Below are positions 32,589-35,822 of a DNA stretch of 35,822 bases, piece by piece (positions within the stretch are counted from its first letter, which is position 1; the number at the start of each line of letters is the position of its first letter). The position numbers were made by a program, and so were the translations under genes. Source of the stretch: Streptomyces sp. D2-8 (GTDB lineage Bacteria; Actinomycetota; Actinomycetes; Streptomycetales; Streptomycetaceae); NCBI RefSeq assembly GCF_023184515.1, contig NZ_JAAHBP010000037.1, forward strand, positions 1 through 35,822. The letters are read 5' to 3'. Under the pieces are notes generated by a model. It ran no database searches. It was not told the DNA's origin and worked only from the letters and a program-made list of their open reading frames with translations.

Positions 32589-32639
32589 GCTTCCGGCGGG
32601 CGAGGAATAGCTTCGCCACTGCCGCCCGCCCCCGGAAGC
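32589..32639. promoter_or_regulatory. Imperfect hairpin in the divergent promoter region
   Basis: gcttccggcgggcg (32589-32602) can pair with 32623-32639 with a three-base bulge. It lies within the 389-base spacer between the leftward train and the regulator gene and could be a transcription attenuator or insulating terminator. Confidence 0.35.
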
Positions 32640-32654
32640 CTTTCCGGGAGTCCT

Positions 32655-32725
32655 GAACAGGGCTTATCCGGATCAGGACAAGGGCCGGACCGCTCTTGCC
32701 GAAATAGCCGGATTAACCCTGGTTC
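32655..32725. promoter_or_regulatory. Candidate operator: imperfect inverted repeat with GAAC half-sites
   Basis: gaacagggcttatccgg (32655-32671) and the reverse complement of ccggattaaccctggttc (32708-32725) match over 17-18 bases apart from small gaps and one substitution. The distal arm merges with a perfect ggttcgaacc palindrome (32721-32730). The pair sits midway between divergent genes and is a good candidate site for the LuxR-type regulator. Confidence 0.45.
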
Positions 32726-32798
32726 GAACCGTGCGGGCATATCTGCGCATCATCAATCGACTGGTCGCGTGTAAGTTCCTGACCTGGGAAAACGCGCC

Positions 32799-32813
32799 AC
32801 GAACCTTGTTCGT
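32799..32813. promoter_or_regulatory. Candidate operator: acgaac-ctt-gttcgt
   Basis: A perfect six-base inverted repeat with a three-base spacer, 75 bases before the regulator's start. It shares the GAAC/GTTC core with the repeats at 32655-32730, suggesting autoregulation by the same protein. Confidence 0.4.
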
Positions 32814-32887
32814 AGGGCCAGTTGGCTGAGATCATGACGCCCGACATCGGGCGGAGAGCAGCGTTACCGAAGGGGGACTTCAGGACC

Positions 32888-33859
32888 ATGTTGGAAGCAC
32901 TCGGATTGAGCACCGAGGCCGCCGACGTCTATCAGGCCATGCTCGATCACCCAGGTCACGGTGTCGACCGGCTCGCGGAGGTGTGCGGACTGACGCCGTT
33001 ACGCGTCCACGACTGTCTCAACGAGCTCGCGGAGTTGATGCTGGTCCGTGCCTCCAGCGAGCACCCGGGCCAGATGCGTGCCGTCGATCCCGATGTCGGC
33101 CTGGCGGAGATCGTGGCCCGCCAGGAGGCCGAGATCGCCGCCCGGCAGGCCCAGCTGGCCGCCTCGCGCGCGGTGGTCACCCGCATGCTCGCCGACCGGG
33201 TCCAGCACCGCTCCACCCACGGCGAGCGCCTGCTCGGCATGGACGCCATCTACAACCGGCTGGAACGCCTGTGCCGGGCCGCCCACACCGAGATCATCGG
33301 CGTCCAGCCGGGCATCCAGAGCCCCGAGGACCTGGAAGCCGGCCGCGAGCACGATCTCGCCGCCCTGGCCCGCGGCGTCTCCATGCGCAGCCTCTTTCAG
33401 GAGCTGGCCCGCCGCCACGCCCACATCACCGACTACGGGCATGTGCTGCTGAGCCACGGCGGCGAGGTCCGTACGGCGCCCACCGTCCCGCAGCGCATGG
33501 TCGTCGTCGACCGCACCCACGCCCTGGTGCCGATCGACCCGGCCGACAACCGCAAGGGCGCGCTGCACGTCACCGAACCGGGCATCGTCTCCGCCCTGCT
33601 CGAACTCTTCGAGCAGGCCTGGAACACCGCGGTCCCGCTCGGCACGACCCGGCCCGGCGACCCGGAGGACGGCCTCACCGACCACGAGCGCGAACTGCTG
33701 CGTCTGCTCGGCACCGGCCTCACCGACGAGGCGGCCGGACAGCGCCTCGGCCTCACCGACCGCACCATCCGGCGCCAGGTCGCCTCGATCATGGAGCGGC
33801 TCGGCGCCTCCAGCCGCTTCGAGGCTGGCATCAAGGCGGCACAACGCGGCTGGCTCTGA
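32888..33859 (+). CDS. TrmB/LuxR-type transcriptional regulator with TTA codon
   Basis: A 323-residue regulator. The N-terminus (MLEALGLSTEAADVYQAMLD, then VDRLAEVCGL) is a TrmB-like winged helix; the middle has a possible phospholipase-D-like sensor fold (EIIGVQPGIQS); the C-terminus is a LuxR helix-turn-helix (LTDHERELLRLLGTGLTDEA, then RTIRRQVASIMERLGA). ATG 32888 has AGGA five bases upstream; ATG 32834 is an alternative. Leu38 is encoded by TTA (32999-33001), so expression should depend on the bldA tRNA. It is divergent from the whole biosynthetic train and is likely its pathway-specific activator. Confidence 0.9.
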   Translation: MLEALGLSTEAADVYQAMLDHPGHGVDRLAEVCGLTPLRVHDCLNELAELMLVRASSEHPGQMRAVDPDVGLAEIVARQEAEIAARQAQLAASRAVVTRMLADRVQHRSTHGERLLGMDAIYNRLERLCRAAHTEIIGVQPGIQSPEDLEAGREHDLAALARGVSMRSLFQELARRHAHITDYGHVLLSHGGEVRTAPTVPQRMVVVDRTHALVPIDPADNRKGALHVTEPGIVSALLELFEQAWNTAVPLGTTRPGDPEDGLTDHERELLRLLGTGLTDEAAGQRLGLTDRTIRRQVASIMERLGASSRFEAGIKAAQRGWL

Positions 33860-34020
33860 CCCGGCTCCGAGCCCGTCGGCGGGCCGCACCCGCGCCTCTC
33901 GTGCCTGCCGCTCCGGCGGCCGTCCCTGACCACGACGGCCGCCAGCGGCGGGCCGTACCGCACGGACCGCCGACGAGTGGTCTACCTCACACCCGTCGCC
34001 ATGACTGTACGGGAAACGCA

Positions 34021-34056
34021 AGATGGTCGGCATCGTGATCACGATGCCGACCATCT
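34021..34056. repeat. Perfect 36-bp palindrome
   Basis: Bases 34021-34056 equal their own reverse complement without any mismatch (agatggtcggcatcgtga for the left half). It lies 162 bases after the regulator stop and just before the PKS debris. It could act as a bidirectional terminator, a protein-binding site or a recombination site; the perfect symmetry with no loop is unusual for a simple terminator. Confidence 0.85.
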
Positions 34057-34057
34057 A

Positions 34058-34620
34058 TGACGTGATACGGACGTTCGTTCTGTGTGCCGTGGCCGACGTG
34101 CTGGGAAATGGCACCGCAACGCATCGATCCCAGCGCCGGGTTCTTTCAGATGGGCATGGACTCGGTGCTTGCCGCCCGGGGCCGCGTACTGCTGGAGGCA
34201 GGGCTCGGGCGCAAGCTGCCCGCACCCGTGATGTTCGAGCACCCGTCGGTCGAGGAGCTCCCGCCCATCTTGTGGGCCTCACCGAGCTGTACCTGGACCG
34301 GCAACCTGCCGCGCCCGGTCCCCAGCAGGCTCTACCGGAGGCCGAGGTACCCACGGCCCCACCCGAGGAGCCTGCGCACGCCCAGGTGGAAGAGACGACC
34401 GACGACCTCACCGAGGAGGAACTCCTCGCTCTGCTGGCCGAAGAAGTCCGAATGAGATCCGCAGGCTGCGCGCCGAACTCGACGCGGTGCAGAACGCCGG
34501 GACGGAGCCCATCGCCGTCGTCGGTATGGCCTGCCGCATGCCGGGCGGTGCCGACAGCCCTGAGGCGTTCTGGGAGTTTCTGGATCGCTGCAGAGCCTCG
34601 CACGCTCGGCCGAGGCATCC
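34058..34620 (+). pseudogene. Type I PKS debris: ACP, docking tail and ketosynthase start
   Basis: A frameshifted sequence reads in pieces DVIRTF..VADVLG, then RIDPSAGFFQMGMDSVLAAR with the carrier Ser in GMDSV, then MFEHPSVEELPPIL, then a C-terminal docking segment TDDLTEEELLALLAEEVR, then RRLRAELDAVQN and TEPIAVVGMACRMPGG, the opening of the next ketosynthase, which breaks at about 34600. Frame changes occur near 34107 and 34270. This is the junction of two modular PKS proteins left over from a lost cluster or carried in by recombination; it cannot encode a working enzyme. Confidence 0.75.
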
Positions 34621-34773
34621 ACCTGCCCCTCGTCGACCCCGCCCCGAATCCGGCCGGCTCACCGAAGTGCTGCTCCCAGCGCACCGTCACCGTCCCCCCG
34701 GAAGCCGGGCCAACCTCTGGCAGCCCTTCCAGTACGGCTCTGAAGCCTGCAACGGGTCTGCTTCCGGCTCAAG

Positions 34774-35226
34774 TTGAGGGTGACGTTGAGGGCCTTGTTT
34801 CCCGACGACCGCAAGATCGATAACCTGGCCGACCTCCTCGTCATGGAAGAGGGCCCCGGCATTCTCGCCTGGCTCATCGACGGCGCCCGCCGCTACCTCG
34901 GCGGCGACCGCGACCTCACCGGCCCCGAACGCGTCCGCATCGCCACGACCGCCTACGCCGAGACCGAGGACCACACCGGCCGCTTCTACGAAGAGTGCTG
35001 CCGCCTCGGTCCCGAACTGCGGGCCGAGCAGACGGCGCTCTACGCCGCCTACACCGCCTGGTGCCAGAATGAAGGCGCGCAGATCATCTCCTCCCGCGCG
35101 TTCGCCTCCCGCACCAGGGAACTGGTGGGACTGGCCTCGCCCAAGGAGATGAAAGTGTCCAACCAGCGCAAGTACTACCCGGGCATCGGACTGCTCACCG
35201 ACGAGGAGAGGGACGCCGGCGCATGA
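34774..35226 (+). pseudogene. P4-family phage/plasmid primase-helicase, C-terminal fragment
   Basis: A 150-residue open frame, from a TTG or GTG start, contains FPDDRKIDNLADLLVMEEGP, GILAWLIDGARRYLGGDRDL and YYPGIGLLTDEERDAG, matching the C-terminal part of D5/P4-type primases of integrative elements. The primase centre and helicase Walker motifs are absent, and upstream sequence is unrelated. It may be untranslated. The following small gene overlaps its stop (ATGA), as in an intact element. Confidence 0.65.
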
Positions 35227-35624
35227 GTTCCCTGATCAGCGCGGAAGAGATCAGCCACGAAGCCGAACTCGTGTGGCTGGAGGATATCGACGCCCTCGAC
35301 TATGTGCGCCAGAGCCTGGACCGGCTGCCCACCCGCAAGGGCAAGCCCCCCTACCACCGCGACGGCCGCATGGTCGGCTTCGCCATCCTCGGCCCCGACG
35401 CCAAGCCCTCACGCGCCTCGGGCACCTTCCGCCGCCGTGTCTTCTGGCTGTTGCCCCACGACCGCGACACCGAGCCCGAGGGCCTGTACGCCAAGAGCGC
35501 CCCCGCCGAAGCCGTCGACCCCCGCACCCTCGAGCCACGCGTCAAGGGCTACAAGACCGAGCGCTCCGAAGGCGGCCCGCCGTCCCGCGCCATGCAGGAA
35601 CTCGGCATACATCTCCCGCTGTGA
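35223..35624 (+). CDS. Conserved small protein of integrative elements (DUF6009-like)
   Basis: A 133-residue protein starting MSSLISAEEISHEAELVWLE, with YVRQSLDRLPTRKGKPPYHR, RRRVFWLLPHDRDTEP and KTERSEGG. From memory it resembles the DUF6009 group found next to primase genes on actinobacterial plasmids and integrative elements; its biochemical role is unknown. It appears intact and is coupled by ATGA to the truncated primase. Confidence 0.6.
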   Translation: MSSLISAEEISHEAELVWLEDIDALDYVRQSLDRLPTRKGKPPYHRDGRMVGFAILGPDAKPSRASGTFRRRVFWLLPHDRDTEPEGLYAKSAPAEAVDPRTLEPRVKGYKTERSEGGPPSRAMQELGIHLPL

Positions 35625-35694
35625 GCTCCACCCGCGCCATGACGGCTGCCAACCGGCTGCCGGTGGCCGGGCTCTCGCCGGCGGGGACGGTGCG

Positions 35695-35735
35695 CTAGTA
35701 CTGCAACGGTGCTTGCCGTGACTGCTGGCCAGCTC
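35695..35735 (+). repeat. Left terminal inverted repeat of IS701-like element
   Basis: Bases 35699-35715 (tactgcaacggtgcttg) are the exact reverse complement of 111-127, and weaker complementarity continues to about 35735. The outer CTAG (35695-35698) fits the YTAR target of IS701-type elements. Confidence 0.7.
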
Positions 35736-35751
35736 AGTCGTTGGTGTGGTT

Positions 35752-35822
35752 ATGGGTGGGGACCTTGCCGATGTCAGGCTGTGGGCCGGTGAACTGGGCG
35801 CTCTGCATGAGCGGTTCGTGCA
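35752..35822 (+). CDS. IS701-like transposase, N-terminal start (partial)
   Basis: From ATG 35752 the frame reads MGGDLADVRLWAGELGALHE followed by RFV and runs off the window. The pattern W-x-x-x-L-x-x-L-H-x-R-F is typical of the start of IS701-family DDE transposases. It lies 37 bases inside the terminal repeat and has the same orientation as the C-terminal fragment at the window's left edge. Confidence 0.6.
   Translation, partial: MGGDLADVRLWAGELGALHERFV

Noticed and set aside
1..35822. tRNA genes, CRISPR arrays and riboswitches
   Set aside because: I looked for regularly spaced repeats and tRNA-like clover-leaf or TTC-arm patterns in the spacers and saw none that I could support; ggttcgaacc at 32721-32730 resembles a T-arm core but has no surrounding tRNA arms.

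Overview
The window is high-GC actinobacterial DNA, most likely Streptomyces. The evidence is the codon use, the GTG/TTG starts, the TTA codon in a regulator and the gene families present. Its core (about 6.4-33.9 kb) is a secondary-metabolite cluster. Nearly all of it lies on the minus strand as one long, translationally coupled gene train, with a divergent LuxR-type regulator at its upstream end. The cluster combines an amino-group carrier protein (LysW-like) pathway, a split transketolase, PAPS synthesis, a sulfotransferase and stand-alone plus modular NRPS parts. This combination matches the logic known for 1-azabicyclo[3.1.0]hexane (aziridine) peptides such as vazabitide A, azinomycin and ficellomycin. 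The exact product cannot be read from the sequence.

Layout. 1-131: 3' end of an IS701-like element. 135-740: IS481-type transposase remnant and a strong hairpin. 742-3520: a secreted propeller protein and a lipoprotein (minus strand). 3563-6456: plasmid or integrative-element debris (Y-family polymerase tail), a chimeric NucA/NucB nuclease gene and a possible immunity gene (plus strand). 6388-9475: cysN, cysD, cysC. 9475-12565: free-standing NRPS C, A and PCP proteins. 12621-14268: VOC protein and MFS exporter. 14300-19024: sulfotransferase, LysK, LysZ, LysY, LysX and LysW homologues. 19029-19109: a 26-codon micro-ORF. 19106-22255: transketolase halves and a PLP aminotransferase. 22252-23924: a two-gene candidate aziridine synthase. 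23921-28691: GNAT, P450 and a thioesterase/acyl-CoA dehydrogenase fusion. 28688-31942: C-A-T NRPS. 31982-32498: two small genes. 32888-33859: regulator. 34021-35624: a perfect palindrome, type I PKS debris, a P4-type primase tail and a small conserved gene. 35695-35822: 5' end of an IS701-like element.

Proposed cooperation (inference from known AmCP pathways): LysX joins glutamate to the C-terminal Glu of LysW. LysZ and LysY convert it to the semialdehyde. The split transketolase adds a two-carbon unit, the aminotransferase installs the second amine, and LysK releases the diamino-dihydroxy acid. CysD/N/C make PAPS for the sulfotransferase, and the sulfate acts as a leaving group for aziridine closure by the 22252-23924 pair. 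NRPS proteins assemble the peptide; the P450 and the acyl-CoA dehydrogenase fusion tailor it; the MFS, VOC and GNAT proteins are export and self-protection candidates.
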